A stretch of DNA of 64,000 nt. It comes from Streptomyces sp. NBC_00704. GTDB lineage: Bacteria; Actinomycetota; Actinomycetes; Streptomycetales; Streptomycetaceae. The notes under the pieces were generated by a model. The model saw nothing but the letters and a program-made list of their open reading frames with translations. It searched no databases and was not told the DNA's origin. A program made the position numbers and the translations under genes. This document shows, one piece after another, positions 55,265 to 64,000 of this stretch (position 1 is the first letter of the stretch; the number at the start of each line of letters is the position of its first letter). The stretch spans positions 2,042,501-2,106,500 of the forward strand of contig NZ_CP109000.1 of assembly GCF_036226605.1 (NCBI RefSeq). The letters are read 5' to 3'.

Positions 55265-56059
55265 TCAACTCCCTGATGACGCAGGGGCGGTGGGAGCGCT
55301 CACGTCGAAGTGCCGCGCGCCCGGGGCGGCTTTCATGAGGGCGGTCAGCGCGCGGCCCTTCGCGGCGCCGTTCTCGGCGCTTCCCCAGGCAACCGTGCGG
55401 CCGCGCCCCAGGTCCAGCGAGATGTCGTCGTAGGAGCGGACCTTGACGGCGCGGGTCTCCCGCGCGACGGCGGACGGGAGCGAACGGGCGGCCATGACGG
55501 CCTCGCGCACCAGTCGCTCCGCGCCGAAGCGGCGCAGGCTCGCCGCGGCCGAACGCGAGGAGGAAAGGGCCGTTTCGAGAAGCGGCACCCCGGCGGGGGC
55601 CTTGGAAACCGTGGCGAAACGGACTCCTTCGTCGTCGACTTCCACGAACTTCGCCCCTTTGCGCACCAGCAGGACCGGCGTGCGTTCGGTCACTTCCAGG
55701 TCGATTCCGTGCGGCCAGGAACGCACCACGTCGACCGAGTCGATCCGGGGGAGTTCCCTGCGCAGCCGCGCCTCGATCGCGCCGGTGTCGACGGAGACCA
55801 GCGGCGCCCCGACCGGCACGTCGGCGGCCTCGCGCACCTGCTGGGGCGTGAGCACCGCCGTGCCCGAGACGCCGACGCTGCGCACCCGCAGCCACTGCGA
55901 GCCGTACAACGCCCAGACGGTGCCGGCGCCGAGGAGCACGACGGCGCACGCCAGGATGATGATCGTACGAAGTCGACGCGTCATCCGTCGCCGGGCGGGG
56001 GGCGGGCCGGAGGACTCCCGCTGGCGTGCACCGCGCTCGGCGGTGTCTGGTCCGGCCAC
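55265..56059 (-). CDS. ftsQ: Cell division protein FtsQ/DivIB
   Basis: 264 residues from GTG. Cytoplasmic basic head, one helix (TIIILACAVVLLGAGTVWAL), then the POTRA domain (WLRVRSVGVSGTAVLTPQQV, VSVDTGAIEARLRRELP) and the FtsQ beta domain (GIDLEVTERTPVLLVRKGAK). Part of the FtsQBL complex that regulates septal peptidoglycan synthesis. Lies 26 nt after murG. Confidence 0.94.
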   Translation of the reverse strand: MAGPDTAERGARQRESSGPPPARRRMTRRLRTIIILACAVVLLGAGTVWALYGSQWLRVRSVGVSGTAVLTPQQVREAADVPVGAPLVSVDTGAIEARLRRELPRIDSVDVVRSWPHGIDLEVTERTPVLLVRKGAKFVEVDDEGVRFATVSKAPAGVPLLETALSSSRSAAASLRRFGAERLVREAVMAARSLPSAVARETRAVKVRSYDDISLDLGRGRTVAWGSAENGAAKGRALTALMKAAPGARHFDVSAPTAPASSGS

Positions 56060-56085
56060 GCTCCCTGCCCTTTCGTCGGACGTGC

Positions 56086-57183
56086 CTAGCGGTGTGCGCG
56101 CGAGGCGGCGATCGCCTCGTACACCATGCCGACGAGCAGGTCGTCGGCGTCGCGGCGGCCGAACTCACCGGCCGCGCGGGACATCTCGTACAGCCGGTGC
56201 GGGTCGGCGAGGACGGGCAGGACGTTCTCCCGGACCCAGTCGGGAGTCAGTTCCGCGTCGTCGACCAGCAGCCCGCCGCCCGCCTTGACCACCGGCTGGG
56301 CGTTCAGCCGCTGTTCGCCGTTGCCGATGGGCAGCGGGACGTAGGCGGCCGGGAGCCCGACGGCGGACAGCTCGGCGACGGTCATCGCGCCCGCCCGGCA
56401 GAGCATCATGTCGGCGGCGGCGTACGCGAGGTCCATGCGCTCGACGTACGGTACCGGGATGTACGGGGGCATCCCCGGCATCTGCTGCACGTGCGGCAGT
56501 TCGTTCTTCGGGCCGACCGCGTGCAGGATCTGGATGCCGGCCTGCTGGAGCCACGGCGCGACCTGCTGGACGACCTCGTTGAGGCGGCGCGCGCCCTGCG
56601 AACCGCCGGAGACCAGCAGGGTCGGCAGGTTGGGGTCGAGGCCGAACATGTGCCGGGCCTCGGGGCGGGCCGCGGCCCGGTCCAGGGTGGCGATGGAGCG
56701 GCGCAGCGGGATGCCGATGTAGCGGGCGTCGCGCAGCTTGCTGTCGGGCGTGGAGACGGCGACCCGGGCCGCGTAGCGCGAACCGATCTTGTTGGCCAGG
56801 CCGGGGCGGGCGTTGGCCTCGTGGACGACGATCGGCACGCCGAGGCGCTTGGCGGCGAGGTAGGCGGGCAGGGCCACGTAACCGCCGAAGCCGACGACGG
56901 CGTCCGCCTTGGTGCGCTCCAGGATCTGCTCGGCGGCCTTGATCGTGCCGCGCAGCCGGCCCGGGACCGTGATCAGTTCAGGGGTGGGCTTGCGCGGCAG
57001 CGGGACGGCGGGGATCAGCGCCAGCTCGTAGCCGCGCTGCGGGACGAGCGTGGTCTCCAGGCCGCGCTCCGTGCCCAGGGCCGTGATCCCCACACCGGGG
57101 TCCTGCCTGCGCAGGGCGTCCGCGAGGGCGAGCGCGGGCTCGATGTGGCCGGCGGTCCCCCCGCCGGCGAGTACGACATGCAC
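56086..57183 (-). CDS. murG: UDP-GlcNAc--undecaprenyl-pyrophosphoryl-MurNAc-pentapeptide GlcNAc transferase
   Basis: Makes lipid II from lipid I on the inner face of the membrane. 365 residues. N-terminal glycine loop VLAGGGTAGHIEPALALADA, the second loop GFGGYVALPAYLAA, and the UDP-GlcNAc site LLVSGGSQGARRLNEVV with CRAGAMTVAELSAVGLPAAY. GT-B fold, peripheral membrane. Starts 6 nt after ftsW. Confidence 0.97.
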   Translation of the reverse strand: MHVVLAGGGTAGHIEPALALADALRRQDPGVGITALGTERGLETTLVPQRGYELALIPAVPLPRKPTPELITVPGRLRGTIKAAEQILERTKADAVVGFGGYVALPAYLAAKRLGVPIVVHEANARPGLANKIGSRYAARVAVSTPDSKLRDARYIGIPLRRSIATLDRAAARPEARHMFGLDPNLPTLLVSGGSQGARRLNEVVQQVAPWLQQAGIQILHAVGPKNELPHVQQMPGMPPYIPVPYVERMDLAYAAADMMLCRAGAMTVAELSAVGLPAAYVPLPIGNGEQRLNAQPVVKAGGGLLVDDAELTPDWVRENVLPVLADPHRLYEMSRAAGEFGRRDADDLLVGMVYEAIAASRAHR

Positions 57184-57189
57184 CGAAAT

Positions 57190-58554
57190 TCACCGCTCTC
57201 CGGACGGGCGCGCCGCCGAGGCACGCCGTCGCATCGTGTTCCATCTCCGGGGACTGCGGTCGAACGCCGAGCCCCCCGACCCCCGCTTTCTACCAAAGCG
57301 GGGGTGCCGCATCGCAAGCGCCGCCCGCGCAGCGGGTTCGTCGCGTGCGAAGGCGATCAGCAACCCGATGGCGAACATGGTCGGAAGCAGGGCGGAGCCC
57401 CCGTAGGAGAACAGCGGGAGGGGGACGCCGGCGATCGGCAGCAGGCCGAGCACCGCACCGATGTTGATCACCGCCTGAGCGGTGATCCAGGTGGTCACAC
57501 CTCCCGCGGCGTACCTCACGAAGGGGTCCTCCGTGCGTCCGGCCACGCGGATACCCGCATAGCCTAGAGCCGCGAACAGGGCGAGCACCGACAGCGTCCC
57601 CGCGAGACCCAGTTCCTCGCCGGTGATGGCGAAGATGAAGTCGGTGTGCGCCTCGGGGAGTTGACCCCATTTCTCCACACTCGCACCGAGTCCGGAGCCG
57701 AAGATCCCGCCGGAGGCCAGGGCGTAGATCCCGTGCACGGCCTGCCAGCAGGCGTCGCCCGGGCCGGGATCGGTGGCGCCGATGCACTGCAACCGCGCCA
57801 TGCGGTTCGGGCTGGTCTTGATGAGGATCACGCCGAGGGTGGCGGCGATCGACAGGACCCCGACGAAGAGCCGGGTGGGCGCCCCCGCGAGCCACAGCAG
57901 GCCGAACAGGATCGCCGTCAGGATGATCGCCGTGCCCATGTCGCCGCCCAGCATGATCAGTCCGAGCAGCATGAACGCGACCGGCACCAGCGGCACCAGC
58001 ATGTGCTTCCACTGCGCGAGCAGGTTCCGCTCCTGTTTGCGGGCGAGGAGGTCGGCGCTCCACAGGACCAGCGCGAGCTTGCCGAACTCGCTGGGCTGGA
58101 TCTGGAAGGAGCCGCCGAGCGAGATCCAGTTCTGGTTGCCGTTGACCGACATCCCTATCCCCGGCACCTGCACCAGCGCCATGAGGAAGACGGCGCCCGC
58201 GAGGATCGGGTAGGCGAGCCCGCGGTGCAGTTTCACCGGCATGCGCGACGCGACGAGCAGCAGCACGGCGCCGATGGAGGCGGCCAGGAACTGTTTGCGG
58301 AAGAAGAACGAGCCGGGCAGCGACATCTGCAGCGCGGTGATCTGGGAGGCCGAGTAGACCATCACGAGGCCCAGCACGGTGATCAGCAGGCTGCCGCCGA
58401 AGATCAGGTAGTAGGCCGTCAGCGGCCGGTCCCAGGCCTTCCTGAGACGCGTGTGGAGCCGTCGCAGGGGGTTGTCGCGGCCGGACCGGGAGGGGGCGGC
58501 GGGTCGGCGGACGGTCCGCTGGACGGGCGGACGCCCGGTTCGGCTACCGGGCAT
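57190..58554 (-). CDS. ftsW: FtsW, SEDS-family peptidoglycan glycosyltransferase
   Basis: 454 residues, about 10 membrane helices. A ~40-residue basic cytoplasmic head (Arg/Pro-rich) precedes YYLIFGGSLLITVLGLVMVY. SEDS motifs: FQIQPSEFGKLALVLWSADL, LIMLGGDMGTAIILTAILFG, the catalytic-side loop LPEAHTDFIFAITGEELGLA and GVPLPLFSYGGSALLPTMFA. Polymerises septal glycan with its cognate class B PBP. Confidence 0.96.
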   Translation of the reverse strand: MPGSRTGRPPVQRTVRRPAAPSRSGRDNPLRRLHTRLRKAWDRPLTAYYLIFGGSLLITVLGLVMVYSASQITALQMSLPGSFFFRKQFLAASIGAVLLLVASRMPVKLHRGLAYPILAGAVFLMALVQVPGIGMSVNGNQNWISLGGSFQIQPSEFGKLALVLWSADLLARKQERNLLAQWKHMLVPLVPVAFMLLGLIMLGGDMGTAIILTAILFGLLWLAGAPTRLFVGVLSIAATLGVILIKTSPNRMARLQCIGATDPGPGDACWQAVHGIYALASGGIFGSGLGASVEKWGQLPEAHTDFIFAITGEELGLAGTLSVLALFAALGYAGIRVAGRTEDPFVRYAAGGVTTWITAQAVINIGAVLGLLPIAGVPLPLFSYGGSALLPTMFAIGLLIAFARDEPAARAALAMRHPRFGRKRGSGGSAFDRSPRRWNTMRRRASAARPSGER

Positions 58555-58644
58555 CTTCCGCTCCGTACCCGCTGAGTCGTCCGCCGCAGGTCGGCCGTGA
58601 CGTTCCCACGCGTCCCTCCCAAGGTCGCCCGGCAGGCGGCCGGG

Positions 58645-60057
58645 TCAGGCGCCGAGTTCGCGAACGGCCTGTGCGAACGCGTCACCGCGCTGGTTGTAGT
58701 TGACGAACATGTCCATGGAGGCGCAGGCCGGGGCGAGGAGCACCGTGTCGCCCGTGACGGCGAGGCGGCGGGCCTCCCGGACAGCCGCGAGCATCGCCCC
58801 AGTGTCGGTCCGGTCGAGGTCGACGACGGGTACTTCCGGGGCGTGTCGCGCCAGGGCTTCGCGGATCAGGGCGCGGTCGGCGCCCATGAGGACGACGGCG
58901 CGCAGGCGGGGGGCGGACTCGGCGACGAGTTCGTCGAAGGTCGCGCCCTTGGCGAGTCCGCCGGCGATCCAGACGATCGACGGGTAGGCCGCCAACGAGG
59001 CCTGCGCGGCGTGGGTGTTGGTGGCCTTGGAGTCGTCGACGTAGGCGACGCCGTCCACGTCGGCCACGTGGGCGATGCGGTGGGCGTCCGGGGTGAAGGC
59101 CCGCAGACCGTCCCGGACGGCCTTGGCGGGCACCCCGAAGGCGCGGGCGAGGGCCGCCGCGGCGAGGGCGTTGGCGATGTTGTGCGGGGCGGGCGGGTCG
59201 ACGTCCTCGACCTCGGCGAGTTCCTGGGCGTTCTTCTGCCGGTTCTCGACGAAGGCGCGGTCGACCAGGATGCCGTCCACCACGCCGAGTTGGGACGGGG
59301 CGGGCGGGCCCAGGGTGAAGCCGACGGCCCGGCAGCCCTCCTCGACGTCCGCCTCGCGCACCAGGTCCTCGGTGGCCGGGTCGGCCACGTTGTAGACGCA
59401 GGCGACCTGATTGCCCTCGTAGACGCGCCCCTTGTCCTGGGCGTACGCCTTCATCGAGCCGTGCCAGTCGAGGTGGTCGGGGGCGAGGTTGAGGACGGCG
59501 GCGGAGTGGGCGCGCAGCGAGGGCGCCCAGTGCAGCTGGTAGCTGGAGAGTTCGACGGCGAGGACGTCGTACTGCTCGTCGCCGGTCACCGCGTCCAGCA
59601 GGGAGACGCCGATGTTGCCGACGGCGGCCGTGCGCAGTCCGGCGGCCTCCAGGATGCAGGCCAGCATCCGGGTGGTGGTGGTCTTGCCGTTGGTGCCGGT
59701 GACGCACAGCCAGGGGGCGGCCGGCCTGCCGTCCAGCCCCCTGATCCGCCAGGCGAGTTCGACGTCGCCCCAGACCGGGACGCCGGCCGCGCGCGCCGCC
59801 GTGAACAGCGGCTTGTCCGGCTTCCAGCCGGGTGCGGTGACGACGAGTTCGGCGCCGTCGGGCAGGGTGTCGCCGTCGCCGAGGCGCACGGTCACGCCCA
59901 GCGCCTGGAGATCGGCGGCCTGCTCCCGCGCGCGGGCGTCGTCGCCGTCGTTGACGACGGTGACGTGCGCGCCGAGCCCGTGGAGCACCTTGGCCGCCGG
60001 TACGCCGGAGACGCCGAGCCCGGCGACGGTGACGTTCTTCCCCTGCCAGTCGGTCAC
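58645..60057 (-). CDS. murD: UDP-N-acetylmuramoyl-L-alanine--D-glutamate ligase
   Basis: Adds D-Glu to UDP-MurNAc-L-Ala. 470 residues from GTG, chosen for the GTGA overlap with the mraY stop; ATG 60072 is an alternative. N-terminal Rossmann part KNVTVAGLGVSGVPAAKVLH, ATP loop CVTGTNGKTTTTRML, AVELSSYQLHWAPSLRAHSA, LAPDHLDWHGSMKAYAQDKG and C-terminal AYVDDSKATNTHAA. Complete ligase with three domains. Confidence 0.96.
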   Translation of the reverse strand: MTDWQGKNVTVAGLGVSGVPAAKVLHGLGAHVTVVNDGDDARAREQAADLQALGVTVRLGDGDTLPDGAELVVTAPGWKPDKPLFTAARAAGVPVWGDVELAWRIRGLDGRPAAPWLCVTGTNGKTTTTRMLACILEAAGLRTAAVGNIGVSLLDAVTGDEQYDVLAVELSSYQLHWAPSLRAHSAAVLNLAPDHLDWHGSMKAYAQDKGRVYEGNQVACVYNVADPATEDLVREADVEEGCRAVGFTLGPPAPSQLGVVDGILVDRAFVENRQKNAQELAEVEDVDPPAPHNIANALAAAALARAFGVPAKAVRDGLRAFTPDAHRIAHVADVDGVAYVDDSKATNTHAAQASLAAYPSIVWIAGGLAKGATFDELVAESAPRLRAVVLMGADRALIREALARHAPEVPVVDLDRTDTGAMLAAVREARRLAVTGDTVLLAPACASMDMFVNYNQRGDAFAQAVRELGA

Positions 60058-61127
60058 TTGTCCGCTGCCCATCCCGCGTAGAAGAGGCCCAGTCCGACGA
60101 TCACACAGATGCCCTGGATGATCCAGAAGCGGACCACGACCAGGACCTCGGACCAGCCCTTGAGTTCGAAGTGGTGTTGCAGTGGCGCCATGCGGAAGAC
60201 GCGCTTGCCGGTGAGCTTGAAGGAGCCGACCTGGATGACCACCGACATGGTGATCAGCACGAACAGGCCGCCCAGGAGGGCGATCAGCAGCTCGGTGCGG
60301 GAGCAGATCGCCAGCCCGGCGAGCACGCCGCCGAGCGCCAGCGAACCGGTGTCGCCCATGAAGATCTTGGCCGGCGAGGTGTTCCACCACAGGAAGCCGA
60401 GGCAGGCGCCCATCAGCGCCGAGGCGATGACCGCGAGGTCCAGCGGATCGCGCACCTCGTAGCAGGCGCTGGGGTTGGTCAGCGTCTCGCCGTTGGCGCA
60501 GGACTCCTGGAACTGCCAGACGCCGATGAACGTGTAGGCGCCGAAGACCAGGACGGAGGCGCCGGTGGCGAGGCCGTCCAGGCCGTCCGTCAGGTTCACG
60601 CCGTTGGACATCGCGAGGATCATGAACAGCGCCCAGACCACGAACAGCACGGGGCCGATCGTCCAGCCGAAGTCCGTGATGAACGACAGCTTGGTGGAGG
60701 CGGGCGTGTTGCCCCGGTTGTCGGAGAACTGGAGCGACAGCACCGCGAAGGCGATGCCGACGATCAGCTGGCCGGCCATCTTCGCCTTGGCCCGCAGGCC
60801 CAGCGAACGACGCTTGACGATCTTGATGTAGTCGTCGAGGAAGCCGACCAGGCCCATGCCGCACATCAGGCCCAGCACCAGCAGGCCGGAGTAGGTCGGC
60901 GGCTTGCCGGTGATCACCTTGGACAGGAAGTACGCGGCGACCGTCGCGAAGATGAAGGCGATGCCGCCCATGGTCGGCGTACCGCGCTTGCTGGCGTGCT
61001 CGCGCGGGCCGTCGTCGCGGATGTACTGGCCGTAGCCCTTGCGCGCCAGCAGCTTGATCAGCAGCGGCGTTCCGACCAGCGTCAGGAAGAGGCCGATCAC
61101 ACCCGCGAACAGGATCTGATTCATCAT
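60054..61127 (-). CDS. mraY: Phospho-N-acetylmuramoyl-pentapeptide transferase
   Basis: Transfers phospho-MurNAc-pentapeptide to undecaprenyl phosphate to give lipid I. 357 residues, about 10 helices, starting MMNQILFAGVIGLFLTLVG. Family landmarks: DDGPREHASKRGTPTMGGIA, VGFLDDYIKIVKRRSLGL with the DDY metal site, NGVNLTDGLDGLATG and APLQHHFELKGWSE. Coupled to murF (ATGA) and murD (GTGA). Confidence 0.97.
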   Translation of the reverse strand: MMNQILFAGVIGLFLTLVGTPLLIKLLARKGYGQYIRDDGPREHASKRGTPTMGGIAFIFATVAAYFLSKVITGKPPTYSGLLVLGLMCGMGLVGFLDDYIKIVKRRSLGLRAKAKMAGQLIVGIAFAVLSLQFSDNRGNTPASTKLSFITDFGWTIGPVLFVVWALFMILAMSNGVNLTDGLDGLATGASVLVFGAYTFIGVWQFQESCANGETLTNPSACYEVRDPLDLAVIASALMGACLGFLWWNTSPAKIFMGDTGSLALGGVLAGLAICSRTELLIALLGGLFVLITMSVVIQVGSFKLTGKRVFRMAPLQHHFELKGWSEVLVVVRFWIIQGICVIVGLGLFYAGWAADK

Positions 61128-62554
61128 CGGGTGGCGACCTCACCCTCGGCGCCGGTCGCGAGCAGCGCCTGCGCGACGCTCTCGAGGCCGACCGAACGGG
61201 ACGCCTTCACGAGCACGACGTCCCCCGGGCGCAACTCGCTGCGCAACAGGTCGACAGCCGCCTGTGCGTCGGACACGTGCACCGACTCCTCACCCCACGA
61301 ACCCTCGTTGTATGCGCCCAGTTGCAGCCAGGCGGCTTCCCTGCCCCCGACCGCGACGAGCTTGCCGACATTGAGCCGGACGGCGAGCCGTCCGACCGCG
61401 TCGTGCTCGGCGAGCGCCTCGTCCCCCAGCTCGGCCATCTTGCCGAGCACCGCCCAGGTCCGGCCCCCCGTCGCCTGTGAGGCTCTGCCCATTGCCGCGA
61501 GCGCGCGCAGGGCGGCTCGCATGGACTCGGGGTTCGCGTTGTAGGCGTCGTTGACGATCGTCACGCCGTCCGGGCGCTCGGTGACCTCCATACGCCAACG
61601 GGAGAGGGAGCCCGCCTCGGAGAGCGCGGTGGCGATCTCAGCTGCGGACATGCCCAGCTCATGGGCGACGGCGGCCGCGGCGAGCGCGTTCGACACGTGA
61701 TGCTCACCGTACAGGCGCATGGTCACATCGCTGCACCCGGAGGGTGTGCGAAGACTGAAGGCGGGCTGTCCGCTGTCCGTGAGTCGCACGTTCTCGGCCC
61801 GAACGTCCGCTTCGCCGGACTCTCCGAAAAGGACCACCTTCGCCTGTGTACGGGAGGCCATGGCGCGGACCGCGGGGTCGTCGGCGTTGAGGACGGCGAC
61901 GCCGCCCTCGCTCGCCGGCGGAAGGGACTCGACCAGTTCGCCCTTTGCCTGTGCGATCTGTTCGCGGCCGCCGAACTCGCCGATGTGGGCGGTGCCGACG
62001 TTGAGCACGAGGCCGATCCGCGGGGGCGTCAGTCCGGTGAGGTAGCGGATGTGCCCGATGCCGCGGGCCCCCATCTCCAGCACGAGGAACCGGGTCTCCT
62101 CGGTGGCCGACAGCGCCGTCAGCGGCAGTCCGATCTCGTTGTTGAGCGAGCCGGGCGTGAACACGGTCGGCGCCTTGCGCCGGAGCACCTGGGCGATGAG
62201 GTCCTTGGTGCTGGTCTTGCCGGCCGAGCCGGTGAGACCGACGAGGGTCGCGCCGAGCGTGTGCACGACGTGCCGGGCGAGGGCGCCGAGCGCGGTCTGG
62301 ACGTCGTCCACGACGATCGCGGGGACGCCGACGGGCCGTGAGGCCAGTACGGCCGCCGCGCCCGCCTCGACGACCTGGGCCGCGTAGTCGTGGCCGTCCA
62401 CGCGTTCGCCGACGAAGGCGACGAAGAGGCTGCCGGGCTCCACTTCACGGGAGTCCCGGACGACCGGTCCGGTGATCCGCACGGACGGATCCGGTATGTC
62501 GTGCGTCTGCCCGCCGACGACTGCTGCGATCTCGGCGAGGGAGAGGGCGATCAC
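61124..62554 (-). CDS. murF: UDP-N-acetylmuramoyl-tripeptide--D-alanyl-D-alanine ligase
   Basis: Adds D-Ala-D-Ala to complete the pentapeptide. 476 residues from GTG, 4 nt after the murE stop; a longer ORF runs into murE. N-terminal ALSLAEIAAVVGGQTHD and VVRDSREVEPGSLFVAFVGE, ATP loop LVGLTGSAGKTSTKDLIAQV, PTVFTPGSLNNEIGLPL, VLEMGARGIGHIRYLTGL and TIVNDAYNANPESMRAALRA. Overlaps mraY by 4 bp. Confidence 0.97.
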   Translation of the reverse strand: MIALSLAEIAAVVGGQTHDIPDPSVRITGPVVRDSREVEPGSLFVAFVGERVDGHDYAAQVVEAGAAAVLASRPVGVPAIVVDDVQTALGALARHVVHTLGATLVGLTGSAGKTSTKDLIAQVLRRKAPTVFTPGSLNNEIGLPLTALSATEETRFLVLEMGARGIGHIRYLTGLTPPRIGLVLNVGTAHIGEFGGREQIAQAKGELVESLPPASEGGVAVLNADDPAVRAMASRTQAKVVLFGESGEADVRAENVRLTDSGQPAFSLRTPSGCSDVTMRLYGEHHVSNALAAAAVAHELGMSAAEIATALSEAGSLSRWRMEVTERPDGVTIVNDAYNANPESMRAALRALAAMGRASQATGGRTWAVLGKMAELGDEALAEHDAVGRLAVRLNVGKLVAVGGREAAWLQLGAYNEGSWGEESVHVSDAQAAVDLLRSELRPGDVVLVKASRSVGLESVAQALLATGAEGEVATR

Positions 62555-62558
62555 AAGT

Positions 62559-64000
62559 TCATCCCTGGGTCTGCTGGATAGCTTCGCGAAGCACCTGGCG
62601 GTCGTCGAACGGACGGACGACGCCGGCGATGTCCTGGCCCTGCTCATGGCCCTTGCCCGCGATCAGCACGGTGTCCCCGGCGTGCGCGCGGGCCACGACC
62701 GCGGCGATGGCGGCGGCCCGGTCCTCGAACAGCACGACCTCGCCGCGTTCGTGCGCGGGCACGGACGCCGCGCCTTCGAGCATGGTCGCGAGGATCGCGA
62801 GCGGATCCTCGGAGCGGGGGTTGTCGGAGGTCAGCACGGCGGTGTCGGCGAGCCGGGCGACGGCGGCGCCCATCGGGCCCCGCTTGGTGCGGTCCCGGTC
62901 CCCGCCGCAGCCGAGGACGACGTGCAGCCGCCCCTTGGTGACCCTGCGCAGCGCCCGCAGCACCGACTCGACCGCGTCCGTCTTGTGGGCGTAGTCGACG
63001 ACCGCCAGGTAGGGCTGTCCGGCGTCGACCCGCTCCAGCCGGCCCGGCACGCCCGGCACGGCGGCGACGCCGTCGGCGGCGGTCTGCGGGTCGATGCCCG
63101 CGGCGGCGAGGGAGACGATCGCGGCGAGGGTGTTCGCCACGTTGAAGGAGCCGGGCAGCGGCGACCTGGCGGACGCCCGCGCCCCGCCCGGGCCCACCAC
63201 GGCGAACGTCGAGTCCATCGGGCCGATCTCGACGTCCACCGCGCGCCAGTCGGCGTCCGGGTGGCCCTCGGCGGAGAAGGTGACGACCGGGACCTCCGCC
63301 TCGTCGATCAGCCGGCGGCCGTACGCGTCGTCGAAGTTGACCACGCCGAGTTTGCTGCGTTTCCGGGTGAACAGCTGCGCCTTGGCCCGGAAGTAGTCCT
63401 CCATGCCGGAGTGGAACTCCATGTGCTCCGGGCTGAGGTTGTTGAACACGGCGATGTCGAAGACGCAGCCGTCGACCCGGCCGAGCACCAGGGCGTGGCT
63501 GGACACCTCCATGGCGACGGCCTCCACGCCGCGCTCGCGCATGACGGCGAACAGGGCCTGCAGGTCGGTGGCCTCGGGTGTGGTGCGCTCGGACTTGATG
63601 CGCTCGTCGCCGATGCGCATCTCCACGGTGCCGATGAGCCCGGTGGACCTGACCGACTTCAGACCGCCCTCGACGAGGTACGCGGTGGTGGTCTTGCCCG
63701 AGGTGCCGGTGATCCCGATCTGGAGCAGGCCGCGGCCGGGACGCCCGTAGATCGTGGCCGCCAGCTCGCCCATCGACCCGCGCGGGTCGTCGACGACCAG
63801 GGCGGGCAGTCCGGTGGCGGCGACGCGTTCGGCGCCGGCCGGATCGGTCAGCACGGCGGCCGCGCCCAGGCTCGCGGCCTGGGCGGCGAAGTCGGCGCCG
63901 TGCAGGCGGGCCCCCGGCAGGGCGGCGTACAGGTCGCCGGGGCGGACCGCGCGCGAGTCATGGGTGATGCCCGTGATCTCGACGGCGGCGTTCTCCGGCT
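62559..64000 (-). CDS. murE: UDP-MurNAc-L-Ala-D-Glu--2,6-diaminopimelate ligase (5' partial)
   Basis: Adds diaminopimelate (LL-DAP in Streptomyces) to the stem peptide. The frame is open to the window end; GITHDSRAVRPGDLYAALPG near the edge is the MurE N-terminal domain, so only a short start piece is missing. About 480 residues are visible. ATP loop IGITGTSGKTTTAYLVE, EVSSHALVLGRVDGCVFDIA, NLSPEHMEFHSGMEDY and the DAP-selecting motif TSDNPRSEDPLAI. The likely first ligase gene of the visible cluster. Confidence 0.96.
   Translation of the reverse strand, partial: PENAAVEITGITHDSRAVRPGDLYAALPGARLHGADFAAQAASLGAAAVLTDPAGAERVAATGLPALVVDDPRGSMGELAATIYGRPGRGLLQIGITGTSGKTTTAYLVEGGLKSVRSTGLIGTVEMRIGDERIKSERTTPEATDLQALFAVMRERGVEAVAMEVSSHALVLGRVDGCVFDIAVFNNLSPEHMEFHSGMEDYFRAKAQLFTRKRSKLGVVNFDDAYGRRLIDEAEVPVVTFSAEGHPDADWRAVDVEIGPMDSTFAVVGPGGARASARSPLPGSFNVANTLAAIVSLAAAGIDPQTAADGVAAVPGVPGRLERVDAGQPYLAVVDYAHKTDAVESVLRALRRVTKGRLHVVLGCGGDRDRTKRGPMGAAVARLADTAVLTSDNPRSEDPLAILATMLEGAASVPAHERGEVVLFEDRAAAIAAVVARAHAGDTVLIAGKGHEQGQDIAGVVRPFDDRQVLREAIQQTQG

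Overview
The window is very GC-rich and almost fully coding. GTG starts are frequent, genes often overlap by 4 bp, and intrinsic terminators are perfect GC hairpins. Gene content (PriA instead of HisA plus TrpF, DivIVA/SepF cell division, LL-DAP-type MurE, Tat-exported PhoD, an actinobacterial T-box on ileS) indicates a Streptomyces chromosome, in the conserved core. From memory, the gene order matches the S. coelicolor stretch from lgt/trp to ftsZ/murE. No rRNA, tRNA, CRISPR array, prophage or insertion sequence was seen.

Layout. 1-2806 (+): the tail of a ribokinase-like kinase translationally coupled to a CaiB-type CoA-transferase and a CitE-like CoA-ester lyase. 2886-14703 (mostly -): lgt, a membrane-anchored DsbA-like protein, trpA, trpB, trpM, trpC, three small membrane proteins (DUF2752, HGxxPAAW, Trp-associated TIGR02234), trpE and hisI, then a + strand TIGR03085 gene and an MFS/ArsR pair with its own operator. 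14891-20600 (-): a tight his operon hisD-hisC-hisB-small membrane protein-hisH-priA-ridA-hisF. No hisA or trpF is present; PriA is expected to serve both pathways, so the his and trp loci form one functional block. trpD, trpG, hisG and hisE are not in the window.

20768-24796 (+): a beta-helix-like membrane protein, an unknown helical protein, a LON-substrate-domain protein and YbaK. 24988-28952 (-): a DUF2567 protein, an ABC permease and ATPase, and a NYN-domain protein. 29176-40678: a tiny basic protein gene, dnaE (-), DUF2252, a membrane protein, a second DsbA-like protein, a secreted four-cysteine SH3-like protein, phoD, a dienelactone hydrolase (-) and MscS. 41037-45949 (-): a Na+/H+ antiporter, a GNAT enzyme, an RluA-type pseudouridine synthase, lspA, and a DksA/TraR zinc-finger protein with a long histone-like tail.

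46258-49699 (+): ileS behind a translational T-box riboswitch whose two competing helices can be read directly. 49912-64000 (-): the division and cell-wall cluster, transcribed murE(partial)-murF-mraY-murD-ftsW-murG-ftsQ-ftsZ-pgeF-yggS-sepF-yggT-divIVA. It makes lipid II precursors (MurE/F/D/G, MraY), flips or polymerises them (FtsW), and builds the Z-ring and polar growth apparatus (FtsZ, SepF, FtsQ, DivIVA). lgt and lspA, at two separate sites, supply lipoprotein maturation.

Most of the window is well-conserved housekeeping sequence. The less explained parts are the small membrane proteins embedded in the trp/his genes, the ArsR-MFS operator, several short tandem repeats in intergenic DNA, the DsbA/four-cysteine secreted protein neighbourhood, and the histone-tailed DksA protein.
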